From NCBI RefSeq assembly GCF_021390175.1, contig NZ_CP090004.1, positions 744,001 through 808,000 of the forward strand: a DNA stretch of 64,000 nt, written 5' to 3'. The position numbers and the translations under genes were made by a program. The notes beneath the pieces are model-generated. The model was not told where the DNA came from, made no database searches, and worked only from the letters and a program-made list of their open reading frames with translations. This DNA comes from Flagellimonas sp. HMM57. GTDB taxonomy: Bacteria > Bacteroidota > Bacteroidia > Flavobacteriales > Flavobacteriaceae. Shown here piece after piece: positions 44,966 to 54,560 of the stretch (position 1 is its first letter; each line of letters starts with the position of its first letter).

Positions 44966-47900
44966 TCACATCTTTTCAGCAATCCTTAAAACATCTCCAA
45001 AAACGCCTCTTGCCGTAACTGCTGCCCCTGCTCCCGCTCCTTGGATCACCAAAGGGTTTTCACCGTAGGATTCTGTATAAATTTCAATAATAGAATCAGA
45101 ACCATTTACCTGACCCAGCGCACTGGATTTAGGAACAGAAATCAATTTCACGTCCAAAACACCTTTTTCTTGTTGCAAATCACCATGCAAATCACCTACA
45201 TATCGAAGTACGTGCCCTTGTTTTTGGCTATTTTTTATTTTTGAAAAACTGTTATCCATTGATGCAATACTTTCCATAAAGTCTTTAAAATCGACATTTT
45301 GTAAACTATCAGGAATCAAATTTTCTATTTCAATATCCGAAAACTCGTTTTCCAAATCCAATTCGCGGGCCAAAATCAACAATTTTCTTCCTACATCGTT
45401 TCCTGAAAGATCTTCACGGGGATCAGGTTCGGTATACCCTTTCTCCATAGCTGTTTTTACAATCTCCGAAAATGGTATTTCATTCTCCGAAAATGTATTG
45501 AAGATATAGCTCAACGAACCAGAAAAGACCCCTTTGATTCGAGTTATGTTCTCCCCGGAAAGATGCAAGAGCTTTATCGTATCTATGAGTGGCAGTCCTG
45601 CTCCAACATTGGTCTCGTACAAATATTGCTTTTGATTTTTTTCAAGATGGCCGCGTATCGTTTTGTAATAATCAAACCCCAATGTATTGGCAATTTTATT
45701 GGAAGAGACCAAATCGAACCCATTGGCTATAAAATCTTCATAGTTGGATACAAAGGACTCGCTAGCCGTATTATCTATGGCAATCAGGTTTTCGAGATGG
45801 TGCTTTGTAGCAAATTCAATAATGGATTTTGTTTGATATAGGCTTGTTTCGTTCTCCAAATCGTCTCGCCAAGTATCATTTACCCCTTCAACATTAAGTA
45901 AGCTCTTTTTAGAGTTGGATACTGCGAAAATCCTTAAATCGATTCCTTTTCGTTTTTCGATACTCTTCTGTGAACTTAGTATCTGGTCTATCAATGTACC
46001 ACCAACATTACCATGCCCAAAAACAGCCAGGTTTACTCTTTTCGAGATTCCAAAAATCTGTCCATGGACCACATTAACGGCTTTGTGCAAATCAGCGCTA
46101 TTGACAACCAAACTCACATTTTTGCCTGAAACCGTATTGTTGAAAAGCAAAGGAACAACCTGATTTTTTGCCAAGGCATTGAAAGGTTTATGAAAAGCAC
46201 TTAAATCCATTCCCACGATAGAGATAACGGCTACATCATCCACCACCGTAATCTGATTTACATCTTTGTTGGAATAGTCGGTCTTAAATTCTATATCCAA
46301 TACTCTTTTCGCTTTTTGAGCTTGTTTGGAATCCACCACAAGACCTATGCCCCTTTCCGAAGAACCTTGGGAAATGATTCCAACATTAATGTTATTAAGG
46401 CCCAAGACAGTAAAGATTCTGGCATCGACCCCAACTTTGCCCAAAAGTCCTCTTCCCTCTAGATTTATTAGTGCCACATGCTCCAGAACCGATAAGGATT
46501 TTATGCCCCCATTTTCTGTTTCGGCACCAATCAGGGTACCTTCATTTTTTATATTGAACGTGTTCAGGATACGTAATGGAATGTTTTTCTCCAATAAAGG
46601 GATTATCGTCTTGGCGTGAAGAATAGTAGCACCAAAATTGGCAAGTTCGTTTGCTTCGGCATAAGAAATGTAACATATCAACCTAGCTTCGGGAACCAAA
46701 TCGGGATTCGCTGTAAAAATACCATCTACATGGGTATAGTTGACAAGCTCTTGGGCATCCAGAAAATTTGCAAGCAAAGCTGCTGAATAATTGCTTCCAT
46801 TTCTTCCCAATGTAGTAGTTTCACCTTCTTTGTTAGAAGCTATAAATCCAGTAATTATGGGTATAGCATCATCATCCAATGCCTGAAAATATCGGATAAC
46901 ATTTTCCTTGGAAACAGCTTCATCTACCTCTGCATCGTTAAATGTATCATCGGTTTTTATCAGTTTTCTGGAATCGACAAGCTGTGCTTTAACCCCAGAT
47001 TCCACCAATATCGAGGTAATTACTTTTCCCGAAATCAATTCGCCGTAGGACAACAATTCATCCTTAATTTTTAGACTATAATCTCCTGTTAGCGAAACTC
47101 CTTTTAACAGTTTTGCAATATGATTCAATTCTTCTTTAAGCTCAATTTTTGAAAAGGCTCCTCTTTGATAGTCAGAAAAAGTTTGAAGTTCTTTACTGAA
47201 ATCCTTCCCTTTAGCAGCTAAATCAAGCATAGATTCCAATTGATCTGTTGCCTTACCTCTTGCCGACAATACTACCCCAAAATTTTCTCCTGCGTTAGCT
47301 CTTGTAGAAATAATCTCCAGTACATTTTGCAATCCTTTGCCATTAGCCAAGGATTTTCCACCAAACTTTAAAATCTTGATGCGCTCCTTTTTTCCATTTT
47401 TTTGAAAAATTGGCCCAAGCAGGTTTTCCAATTGTTGAAATTCAATCAAAAAGGCATCGTGACCGTGAAGTGATTGTACTTCTCCATAAGTGACGTTAGC
47501 ATTCGCCTGTGCTAAATTTCGAAATGTCTCCTTATTTTCTTCTGCGGTAAAAAACAAATCCGAATTAACCCCAATGATATGAATCTTGGTATCACTTTTC
47601 TGAATCAAATCAAAAGCATCCTCGCCATTTCTTGTGATATCGATTGTCTTTAACAATTGATTCATCAACTTATACGCGGAGAGCTGAAAACGTTCTTGAA
47701 GTTTTTTCCCGTGGTGCATCAACCAACTTTCTACATTAAAAACCTGTAGCTCTTCATTGGTACTTCGCTTAAATCTAGCCTTGAAGGATTCAGGTGTACG
47801 ATAGCATAACATGGCATGCATACGCGCATCGTGTACAGGTTGTTTGGAATTTACCAAAAATTGCTCCTGAATCTGACAGTTCGCAATCAACCAATCCGTT

Positions 47901-48352
47901 GATTTCCAATCAGAAGCCACTGGAATTAAATGTTGGGTGATTTTAGGGTCAAGGGCTACCACTTCCCAAGCAATACCACCGCCCAAAGAACCGCCAATGA
48001 TAGCAAATAGTTTCTCTACCTTTAGTTGTTCCAGCCCATTGAGAAAAATCTTGGCAATATCTCCTGCCACAAAATCCTTGTAATTATCGATTACGAAACT
48101 ATCATAACCGTTTCCAGGAATGTTAAAGGCCAAAATGGTGTACCTTCCAGTATCGATACATTTGTTATCGCCAATAATATCGGTCCACCAGCCATCATCA
48201 CCCGTTACGTTCGAATTTCCCGTTAGGGCATGGTTTACCAATACAATTGGGGCTGAATGCAATTCCTGTCCGAACAATTGATAGGACAATTGTAAATCTT
48301 GGGTATTCCCGGATAGGGTGGTGAAATTTGGTATGTTGATGTGTTGGAGCAT
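44966..48352 (-). CDS. Fusion: homoserine O-acetyltransferase-like + aspartokinase + homoserine dehydrogenase
   Basis: 1128 residues in three modules. Residues 1-about 317 are an alpha/beta-hydrolase of the MetX type: oxyanion/nucleophile motif GGSLGGG with Ser122, Asp265 in GVNSDLFF, and His298 in HGHDAFLIEF. Residues about 325-775 are aspartokinase (KFGGKSLANG at 329-338, VVLSARGKATDQL) with ACT-like regulatory repeats. Residues about 775-1128 are homoserine dehydrogenase (FGHGNVGGTLIDQIL; KGVFSGSLSYIFNTF). The chain would carry aspartate through to O-acetylhomoserine (aspartate-semialdehyde dehydrogenase is separate). The middle and last modules resemble ThrA. Follows metY in one operon. 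Confidence 0.93.
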   Translation of the reverse strand: MLQHINIPNFTTLSGNTQDLQLSYQLFGQELHSAPIVLVNHALTGNSNVTGDDGWWTDIIGDNKCIDTGRYTILAFNIPGNGYDSFVIDNYKDFVAGDIAKIFLNGLEQLKVEKLFAIIGGSLGGGIAWEVVALDPKITQHLIPVASDWKSTDWLIANCQIQEQFLVNSKQPVHDARMHAMLCYRTPESFKARFKRSTNEELQVFNVESWLMHHGKKLQERFQLSAYKLMNQLLKTIDITRNGEDAFDLIQKSDTKIHIIGVNSDLFFTAEENKETFRNLAQANANVTYGEVQSLHGHDAFLIEFQQLENLLGPIFQKNGKKERIKILKFGGKSLANGKGLQNVLEIISTRANAGENFGVVLSARGKATDQLESMLDLAAKGKDFSKELQTFSDYQRGAFSKIELKEELNHIAKLLKGVSLTGDYSLKIKDELLSYGELISGKVITSILVESGVKAQLVDSRKLIKTDDTFNDAEVDEAVSKENVIRYFQALDDDAIPIITGFIASNKEGETTTLGRNGSNYSAALLANFLDAQELVNYTHVDGIFTANPDLVPEARLICYISYAEANELANFGATILHAKTIIPLLEKNIPLRILNTFNIKNEGTLIGAETENGGIKSLSVLEHVALINLEGRGLLGKVGVDARIFTVLGLNNINVGIISQGSSERGIGLVVDSKQAQKAKRVLDIEFKTDYSNKDVNQITVVDDVAVISIVGMDLSAFHKPFNALAKNQVVPLLFNNTVSGKNVSLVVNSADLHKAVNVVHGQIFGISKRVNLAVFGHGNVGGTLIDQILSSQKSIEKRKGIDLRIFAVSNSKKSLLNVEGVNDTWRDDLENETSLYQTKSIIEFATKHHLENLIAIDNTASESFVSNYEDFIANGFDLVSSNKIANTLGFDYYKTIRGHLEKNQKQYLYETNVGAGLPLIDTIKLLHLSGENITRIKGVFSGSLSYIFNTFSENEIPFSEIVKTAMEKGYTEPDPREDLSGNDVGRKLLILARELDLENEFSDIEIENLIPDSLQNVDFKDFMESIASMDNSFSKIKNSQKQGHVLRYVGDLHGDLQQEKGVLDVKLISVPKSSALGQVNGSDSIIEIYTESYGENPLVIQGAGAGAAVTARGVFGDVLRIAEKM

Positions 48353-48367
48353 TTATTATTGAATAGC

Positions 48368-48444
48368 TCCTTCTTCCTGAAAAGAAGGCCGGGATAAGGG
48401 GACTAAATTACCCCTCACCTTAATCCTCTCCCGAAGGAGAGGAA
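48368..48444. repeat. Dispersed repeat with hairpins in metY-fusion spacer
   Basis: CCTTCTTCCTGAAAAGAAGG and CCTCTCCCGAAGGAGAGG form short hairpins, separated by ACCCCTCACCTTAA. This is the pattern of flavobacterial intergenic repeats as I recall it. It fills the 108-bp spacer between two co-directional methionine genes. Confidence 0.6.
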
Positions 48445-48460
48445 ACCTATTATACTTCGT

Positions 48461-49753
48461 TTACGCCAAAACTGATTTATCTATAGTTGCAAAGGCACTT
48501 TCCAAATCAGCTTTTAAATCTTCAATATCTTCCAGGCCTACGGACAAGCGAATCAAATCTTTTGTAACTCCCGTTGATTCTTGGGCTGCATCATCCAACT
48601 GTTGGTGCGTTGTACTTGCAGGGTGAATAATCAACGACTTCGTATCGCCTATATTTGCCAATAAAGAGAAAACCTTGGTTTCATCAGCTATCTTTTTAGC
48701 AGATTCAAATCCACCTTTGACACCAAAGGTGACGATTCCGCTCTGACCTTTTGGCAAATATACCTTTGCGTGTCCATGGTATTTGCTCGATTGTAATCCA
48801 GGATAGTTTACCCATGCCACTTCATTTCTGCTTTCCAGCCATTTGGCCAATGCCAGTGCATTTTCACTATGCTGTTTCATACGGATGGATAAGGTTTCCA
48901 ACCCTTGGATAATTTGCCAAGCATTGTAGGGGCTTGCAGCTCCGCCAAAATCCCTAAGACCTTCTATCCTGACCTTGGCGATAAAGGCTGCGGGACCTAA
49001 CACCTCGTGGTATACCAATCCGTGATAACCAGGCGAAGGTTCGGTAAATTCTGGGAACTTTCCATTGCCATAGTCAAATGTTCCAGCATCAATGATTACT
49101 CCTCCCAGCGATGTTCCGTTTCCGTTGATATACTTTGTCAATGAATGTATAACAATATTGGCCCCATGTTCAATGGGGTTTAACAGTGCTGGAGTTGCTA
49201 CGGTATTATCTACAATAAATGGCACTTTAGCTGTTTTTGCTTCGGAGGAAATTGCTTTCAAATCCAACACATCCAGTTTTGGATTGCCTAAAGATTCCAC
49301 AAAAATGGCCCTTGTATTTTCTTGTACTGCCTTTCCAAAATTAGAAGGTTCTTCCGGGTCAACGAAGGTTGTTGTTATCCCTAATCTTGGTAACGTATTC
49401 GCCAATAAATTATAGGTTCCGCCATATAGACTGTTTGATGCTACAATATGGTCCCCCGTCCTCAACAATACCAATAAAGCTGTAGAAATTGCAGCTGTTC
49501 CAGATGCAGTTGCCACGGCAGCAATACCTCCTTCCAAAGCAGCTAAACGCTGTTCTAGCACATCGGTAGTAGGGTTGTTTAATCGCGTATAAATATACCC
49601 GGGTTCAGATAGGTTAAAAAGATTTGCGGCATGGTCGGCATCATTAAAAACATAGGCCGTACTTTGATAAATTGGAACTGCTCGCGTTCCCCCGTTTGCA
49701 GATACATCATGACCTGCGTGTAAAGCGTTTGTAGAAAATTTTTGATCACTCAT
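48461..49753 (-). CDS. metY: O-acetylhomoserine sulfhydrylase (MetY-like)
   Basis: 430-436 residues, PLP enzyme of the cystathionine gamma-synthase family. KFSTNALHAGHDVSANGGTR at the N-terminus is typical of O-acetylhomoserine aminocarboxypropyltransferase. PLP Lys in VIHSLTKYINGNGTSLGG, then GPAAFIAKVRIEGLRDFGG and LLANIGDTKSLIIHPASTTH. It uses sulfide from the sulfate operon to make homocysteine. Start chosen at the ATG 49753 (MSDQKFSTNALHAG); a second ATG at 49771 adds six residues. Placed behind a SAM-I riboswitch and an Rrf2-type site, so controlled by SAM and probably by cysteine status. Confidence 0.92.
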   Translation of the reverse strand: MSDQKFSTNALHAGHDVSANGGTRAVPIYQSTAYVFNDADHAANLFNLSEPGYIYTRLNNPTTDVLEQRLAALEGGIAAVATASGTAAISTALLVLLRTGDHIVASNSLYGGTYNLLANTLPRLGITTTFVDPEEPSNFGKAVQENTRAIFVESLGNPKLDVLDLKAISSEAKTAKVPFIVDNTVATPALLNPIEHGANIVIHSLTKYINGNGTSLGGVIIDAGTFDYGNGKFPEFTEPSPGYHGLVYHEVLGPAAFIAKVRIEGLRDFGGAASPYNAWQIIQGLETLSIRMKQHSENALALAKWLESRNEVAWVNYPGLQSSKYHGHAKVYLPKGQSGIVTFGVKGGFESAKKIADETKVFSLLANIGDTKSLIIHPASTTHQQLDDAAQESTGVTKDLIRLSVGLEDIEDLKADLESAFATIDKSVLA

Positions 49754-49820
49754 GATTTTGTTTTTGTGCATCCATTCTTTTTTTGGATACCGGTTTTAAA
49801 AGATTTCATTTTAAACATAT

Positions 49821-49841
49821 CCTTCGACTACGCTCAGGATA
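49821..49841. repeat. Short dispersed repeat (TCGACTnCGCTC type)
   Basis: CCTTCGACTACGCTCAGGATA, between metY and its riboswitch; matches the elements at 4757 and 16752 over the TTCGACTnCGCTCAG core. Confidence 0.55.
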
Positions 49842-49936
49842 CGAAATAGTAAAAGCCAAACCCTGTCCGCCGACTTTGCGGTTAGGTAAAATCAAAAAGT
49901 TATAAGAAAATGGAATCGAAAAATTTCGATGACTGT

Positions 49937-50078
49937 TATCCTTCCCAATGTTGGTCGAATTACTTCAACAGGCTCCAAGCTATGCTTGGAAAGGGTAGAA
50001 TTTAGCACCTTCTTAGCACAAGAGACTAAGGGTTGCTAAGGTTTCGCAGGGTCTAATCCCTCCACCTTTCTTGATAAC
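49937..50078 (-). ncRNA. SAM-I (S-box) riboswitch of metY operon
   Basis: On the minus strand: GTTATCAAGAAAGGTGGAGG, then ACCCTGCGAAACCTTAGCAA, then GAAGGTGCTAAATTCTACCC, then a longer variable arm with CCAAGC/GCTTGG hairpin, closing with GGATAA. The first three segments match the metH riboswitch nearly word for word. Expected to switch off metY and the downstream fusion and metZ genes when SAM is high. Confidence 0.93.
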
Positions 50079-50107
50079 TATTCAATACGTGTTTGAACTT
50101 ATTGGAA

Positions 50108-50115
50108 CAAATATA
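50108..50115 (-). promoter_or_regulatory. Candidate -7 element of metY operon
   Basis: Minus-strand TATATTTG fits TAnnTTTG and lies 30 bp upstream of the riboswitch. No clear TTTG is seen 19 bp further up (AGGA there), as often with activator-dependent promoters. Confidence 0.5.
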
Positions 50116-50164
50116 ACGTCAGATTTTTTTAAAATCCTAATGATTATGGAAAATTTCACAAAAA

Positions 50165-50181
50165 CCTAGTGCTTTTATAGG
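50165..50181. promoter_or_regulatory. Putative Rrf2-type site upstream of metY
   Basis: CCTAGTGCTTTTATAGG, same 17-bp outline (CCTA...TAGG) as the sites at 38726 and 42019. It is centred about 72 bp upstream of the predicted start. Confidence 0.5.
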
Positions 50182-50476
50182 ATACCTTATCATGACCAAT
50201 ACTTAGAATAATACAAACAGCATCACAAGAAATAGTGTGACATGAGCTTCGCACCAATACGATAGAACTGGATGAGATTAACACATATACTCGGATTTTT
50301 CAAAAAACTTGATGAATTACAAATTGACTATAATCCAATCAAAAAAATATGACAGCAACCCAACGTGATTTTTAATAGGCTAATTGGAATGCTGTTTCAT
50401 TTTTCTGTGTGAAATACCTTCAAGCATTTTTACTTAAGGTATAGTATGTGCTTCTGATAAAGATAGGTTTCACTAC
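50182..50476. other. Non-coding stretch without recognised element
   Basis: About 295 bp between the metY regulatory region and the methyltransferase gene end. I see no open frame with family features, no strong hairpin with T-run and no repeat of the types found elsewhere in the window. Confidence 0.5.
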
Positions 50477-51133
50477 CTAAAATAGTGTATATAATACGGT
50501 CTCAATGACACCTCCATAATCTATATTGTCAACAGATAACAACTTTTTTTCTTCCTTCATTTTTAAATGGAACGGTGTTGCCGTTAGCACGACCCCACTT
50601 TGCTTTTTTAAACGGATTCCTTGGCCGGAAATCAATTCTTTATTGGGGATAAAATCTCCTTTCGGCACGTGTTCCGTAAGCAAAACGTATTGGAAACTGT
50701 AGAGTTTATTTACAATGTTCAAAATTTCTGCATTGGACAAATGTTGCAATACCTGGCGTAAAATTACACAATCACCCGATGGCAGTTCATCCTTAGCAAT
50801 ATCCAAGCAACTGAACTCTAGATTTTTTTCCCTAAACTGTTCTTTATTATATGCTACCAAATCTGGAACAATATCAACGGCAATATAGTTTTTAGTGTGT
50901 TTGACCAATGCCTTTCCAACATTGAAATCTCCACAACCTAAATCACAAACGGTAATGGGATGCTCAAAAGATTGTAAAAATGATATAACTGATTTAAGGT
51001 AAGGTGCCACAACATTGGGGTGATGCGAACCATGTCCAGAATAGTAATAAGAACCGTTATCACCCCAAAGCTTTTTTTCATAAACCTGTTCCATTACCCT
51101 TTTTGTAGGCCAGGCTTTTTTGGAGGTTTTCAT
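50477..51133 (-). CDS. Class I SAM-dependent methyltransferase
   Basis: 218 residues. SAM-binding motif I is VCDLGCGDFNVGKAL near residue 68. Further motifs are YIAVDIVPDLVAYN (acidic ribose-binding residue) and DCVILRQVLQHLSNAEILNIV. The substrate is not deducible; the closest architectural relatives are small-molecule or macromolecule methyltransferases of unspecified type. Starts 14 bp after the CocE-type hydrolase gene on the same strand, suggesting an operon. Confidence 0.8.
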   Translation of the reverse strand: MKTSKKAWPTKRVMEQVYEKKLWGDNGSYYYSGHGSHHPNVVAPYLKSVISFLQSFEHPITVCDLGCGDFNVGKALVKHTKNYIAVDIVPDLVAYNKEQFREKNLEFSCLDIAKDELPSGDCVILRQVLQHLSNAEILNIVNKLYSFQYVLLTEHVPKGDFIPNKELISGQGIRLKKQSGVVLTATPFHLKMKEEKKLLSVDNIDYGGVIETVLYTLF

Positions 51134-51147
51134 GAAGTGGACATGAC

Positions 51148-53091
51148 TTATTTTAATACAGAAAATTCTATACTGGAATCCGTAAACACAGTATGTGTCT
51201 GAGTTTTAAAGTCCTCTTCATTGGCTTTAAAAATATTCTCCACATACGTCTGCGGATTTAAATCTATCAAAGGAAACCACGTACTTTGTACCTGTACCTG
51301 AAGCTTGTGCCCTTTTTTTATGGTATGAAAAACATCTTGCAATTTTATATTGACCTCAGTTTTTTGATTTGGTGTGAAAGGTTCTGGATTGGTGAAACTA
51401 TTTCGGAAACGGCCGCGCATTACTTCGCTACGTACCATAAGATGATAGTTGCTCATTTTCAAATGGTCTTGCATCTCCTCATTGGTTTCGACTTTAGCTG
51501 GATGTAAGTCGATAATCTTAACAATCCAATCCGCTGCTGTACCCGTGGTTGCCACTTTTAGTTTTGCCAAAATATCTCCTGCCAAAGTAAAATCTTCTTC
51601 CATAACTTCAGTCTCAAAAACCAGAACATCTGAGCGTCGCGCAGCAAAGCGTTGGTCATCCGTCATGTATTTTCTTGGCGTGAATACGGATTTTACATCC
51701 TCGGAATAAGGTACTGGCTTTTTGATATCACTGATAAACTGTATTCCCGAAACCTCATTAGACTCAGATGCAAGTTCTTGATTTTCTGATAAAAACATTT
51801 CTTTCTTCTGTACGCCATTTGGGGGCCATGTATCATATTGCTTCCATTCTTTACGACCTGAATCAAACACATATGCTTCGGGCAAACCCGAGTTTTTGTC
51901 ACCTGCTCCTTTCAGAAAATGATTAAAAAACTTCGTTTCAATATTTTCTTGGTAGAATTCCGATATTTCATCTCCAAAGTAATAGTTGCCAACAACCGTG
52001 CGTCCATCCCTTTTGGACCATCTACCATGGTCCCAAGGACCAAAAACCATGGTATTGTAGTTCTCCGGATTGTATTTTTCAATGTTCTTGTAGGTTTCCA
52101 ACGGACCATAAAGATCTTCAGCATCAAACCAACCGCCAACTACCATGGTTGCTACGTGAGATTTCACATTTTTTAAATGCTGAATAATTCCCCTACTTTG
52201 CCAAAGTTCATCATAATTAGGGTGTTCCTTTAATTCGTTCCAAAAGAAATCATCGGTCATAGCATCAGGGGCTATAGAGGCTCTATCCTTTATATCATAC
52301 TCAAAGAAAGAATTAAGGTTGCTAAGAGATCCTTTATCCAAGAAAAATTGGTATTGATCTTCCGTACCAATATCAGGTAATGTATACCATGCCGTATCTA
52401 TAGGCTGGTCACCGTTTGGTCTTGGCGTTCCAAACAATGAAGTTGCCCTAAAATAGCTTAGCAAATAAGCCCCATTATGATGAAAATCATCAAAAAAGAA
52501 ATCTCCTATGCTCGCTTGGGGAGAGGCCGCTTTTAATGCCGGATGAGCATCTACCGTAGCGTAGGTAGCATAAAATCCGGGATAAGAAATACCCCAGATG
52601 CCCACATTACCGTTGTTGTTTTCAACATTATTTACAAGCCACTCAATTGTATCATAAGTATCAGAGCTTTCGTCCACGCCTGCATCCGAAGTTTTGTTTG
52701 GAATATATGCCCGCATATTCTCATAACTGCCTTCGCTAAGCCACCTACCCCGCACATCTTGATATACTACAATATAGCCTTCTTCCATCATGTGTATGTT
52801 GGGAGCTATTTTTTCTTTAAATTGATTCTCTCCATAGGGCCTAGAACTATAAGGCGTACGCTGCATGATGATAGGATACGCTTTGGATGTATCCTTTGGG
52901 GAATAGATTGTCGTATGCAATTTTATGCCATCCCTCATGGTAATATCCACTTCTTTTTTAGTATAGTTGTCCGCAACGTAACTAGTTGAAACTTCAGTAT
53001 CAGAAGAAGACTTCTTGGTTTTTGAGCAAGAACCTAAGAGAATCGAGACAAATACAAGTGTGAGGAAAATTTTAAAATTGAATTTTGGCAT
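51148..53091 (-). CDS. CocE/NonD-family hydrolase, lipoprotein
   Basis: 647 residues. Lipobox LLGSC at about residue 22 marks a lipoprotein. The alpha/beta hydrolase catalytic domain (about 50-400; ITMRDGIKLHTTIYSPKDTS, then GIWGISYPGFYATYA with the nucleophilic Ser, and VVGGWFDAED, HGRW) is followed by a C-terminal jelly-roll domain (about 430-640). This matches CocE/X-Pro dipeptidyl-peptidase/glutaryl-7-ACA acylase relatives. Likely a periplasm- or surface-facing amidase or ester hydrolase. Precedes a methyltransferase gene by 14 bp. Confidence 0.87.
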   Translation of the reverse strand: MPKFNFKIFLTLVFVSILLGSCSKTKKSSSDTEVSTSYVADNYTKKEVDITMRDGIKLHTTIYSPKDTSKAYPIIMQRTPYSSRPYGENQFKEKIAPNIHMMEEGYIVVYQDVRGRWLSEGSYENMRAYIPNKTSDAGVDESSDTYDTIEWLVNNVENNNGNVGIWGISYPGFYATYATVDAHPALKAASPQASIGDFFFDDFHHNGAYLLSYFRATSLFGTPRPNGDQPIDTAWYTLPDIGTEDQYQFFLDKGSLSNLNSFFEYDIKDRASIAPDAMTDDFFWNELKEHPNYDELWQSRGIIQHLKNVKSHVATMVVGGWFDAEDLYGPLETYKNIEKYNPENYNTMVFGPWDHGRWSKRDGRTVVGNYYFGDEISEFYQENIETKFFNHFLKGAGDKNSGLPEAYVFDSGRKEWKQYDTWPPNGVQKKEMFLSENQELASESNEVSGIQFISDIKKPVPYSEDVKSVFTPRKYMTDDQRFAARRSDVLVFETEVMEEDFTLAGDILAKLKVATTGTAADWIVKIIDLHPAKVETNEEMQDHLKMSNYHLMVRSEVMRGRFRNSFTNPEPFTPNQKTEVNIKLQDVFHTIKKGHKLQVQVQSTWFPLIDLNPQTYVENIFKANEEDFKTQTHTVFTDSSIEFSVLK

Positions 53092-53237
53092 AGCTATACG
53101 TTTAAGTTCTAAAACTAGTAAAGTTGAATTAAGAATACGAAAAATAATCAGGGAAAATCCAAGTTGTCTGTTCTAGCGCAACTGAGAACCGAGTAAATCT
53201 AGATATCTCATCTGTGTTCAATATGGTATAAAACCAA

Positions 53238-53265
53238 AAAAAGGAACCGAATTCGGTTCCTTTTT
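53238..53265. terminator. Terminator after metK
   Basis: AAAAAGGAACCGA and its exact complement TCGGTTCCTTTTT form a perfect palindrome with A- and T-runs on either side. Ends metK on the minus strand, before the CocE hydrolase gene. Confidence 0.85.
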
Positions 53266-53286
53266 AATATCGGGTTATTACTGTCA

Positions 53287-54540
53287 CTAAAGCCCAAAAG
53301 TGGTCTTCACATCAGCAACTTTATCCAATTTCTCCCATGTAAAGAGTTCCACTTCTTTTTCTATTCTTCCATTATAAGGCGACTCAAAAATCTTGTTGAC
53401 GGTTTTGGGCTCTTTTCCCATATGTCCGTAAGCAGCCGTTTCCAAATAGATAGGGTTTCTCAGTTTTAAACGCTCTTCTATAGCAAAAGGGCACATATCG
53501 AACAATTCTGATGCTTTTTTTGCTATTTCTCCATCAGATAAATCAACATTGGCTGTACCGTAAGTATCCACAAAAATTGATGTTGGCTCCACAACTCCAA
53601 TAGCGTAGCTGACCTGAACCAAAATTTCATCTGCTACTCCTGCAGCCACTAAATTTTTAGCGGCATGCCGTGCTGCATATGCTGCGCTTCTATCAACTTT
53701 ACTCGGATCTTTTCCGCTAAAAGCTCCACCGCCATGTGCTCCCTTTCCTCCATAAGTATCCACAATGATTTTGCGTCCCGTAAGACCTGTATCGCCGTGA
53801 GGACCACCAATTACAAATTTCCCCGTGGGGTTGATATGATAGGTAATGTTCTCCGTAAACAAATCCTGTATTTTTTTGGGCAACAAGCTTTTCACGATTG
53901 GGATTAGAACACCCACAATATCCTCCTTAATCTTTGCCAACATGTTTGCATCAGAGTCAAACTCATCATGCTGTGTGGAAACCACTATGGTATCAATACG
54001 TTGTGGCACGTTGTCGTCAGAGTATTCAATGGTGACTTGAGCTTTGGCATCTGGTCGTAAGTAATCGATTTTACTACCATCCTTCCGTAATTCTGCCAAA
54101 ACCTGAAGAATTTTATGGGAAATATCCAATGCCAAGGGCATGTAGTTTTCTGTTTCCTTTGTGGCGTAACCAAACATCATTCCTTGGTCACCGGCCCCTT
54201 GTTCTTCCTTTGTTTCACGGTCCACCCCTTGGTTTATGTCTTGTGATTGTTCATGAATCAATGAGATAACCCCACAAGAATCACCACTAAATTGGTACTC
54301 CCCCTTGGTATAACCAATCTGATTGATTATCTCCCTTGCTATGTTCTGAACATCAAGATAGGTGTTGCTTTTTACTTCACCTGCCAAAACAACCTGACCG
54401 GTAGTTACCAAAGTCTCGCATGCAACTTTACTTTCTGGATCAAAGGCCAAAAAATTGTCTAGAAGCGCATCACTGATTTGATCCGAAACTTTATCTGGGT
54501 GTCCTTCACTTACCGATTCGGAAGTAAATAAATATGCCAT
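53287..54540 (-). CDS. metK: S-adenosylmethionine synthetase
   Basis: Makes SAM from methionine and ATP. 417 residues, slightly longer than the usual 384. Landmarks: [20 protein letters not shown] at the start, [12 protein letters not shown] near residue 135, [20 protein letters not shown], and [20 protein letters not shown]. Start chosen at [15 protein letters not shown]. It is preceded by a structured leader with its own promoter, suggesting its expression is tuned separately from the metH and metY operons. Confidence 0.97.
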   Translation of the reverse strand: MAYLFTSESVSEGHPDKVSDQISDALLDNFLAFDPESKVACETLVTTGQVVLAGEVKSNTYLDVQNIAREIINQIGYTKGEYQFSGDSCGVISLIHEQSQDINQGVDRETKEEQGAGDQGMMFGYATKETENYMPLALDISHKILQVLAELRKDGSKIDYLRPDAKAQVTIEYSDDNVPQRIDTIVVSTQHDEFDSDANMLAKIKEDIVGVLIPIVKSLLPKKIQDLFTENITYHINPTGKFVIGGPHGDTGLTGRKIIVDTYGGKGAHGGGAFSGKDPSKVDRSAAYAARHAAKNLVAAGVADEILVQVSYAIGVVEPTSIFVDTYGTANVDLSDGEIAKKASELFDMCPFAIEERLKLRNPIYLETAAYGHMGKEPKTVNKIFESPYNGRIEKEVELFTWEKLDKVADVKTTFGL

Positions 54541-54560
54541 TTTTTAAAAAATTATCGAAA

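Noticed and set aside
49860..49900. CCGCCGACTTTGCGG hairpin considered as the metY riboswitch terminator
   Set aside because: The stem is only four base pairs and no T-run follows on the minus strand.
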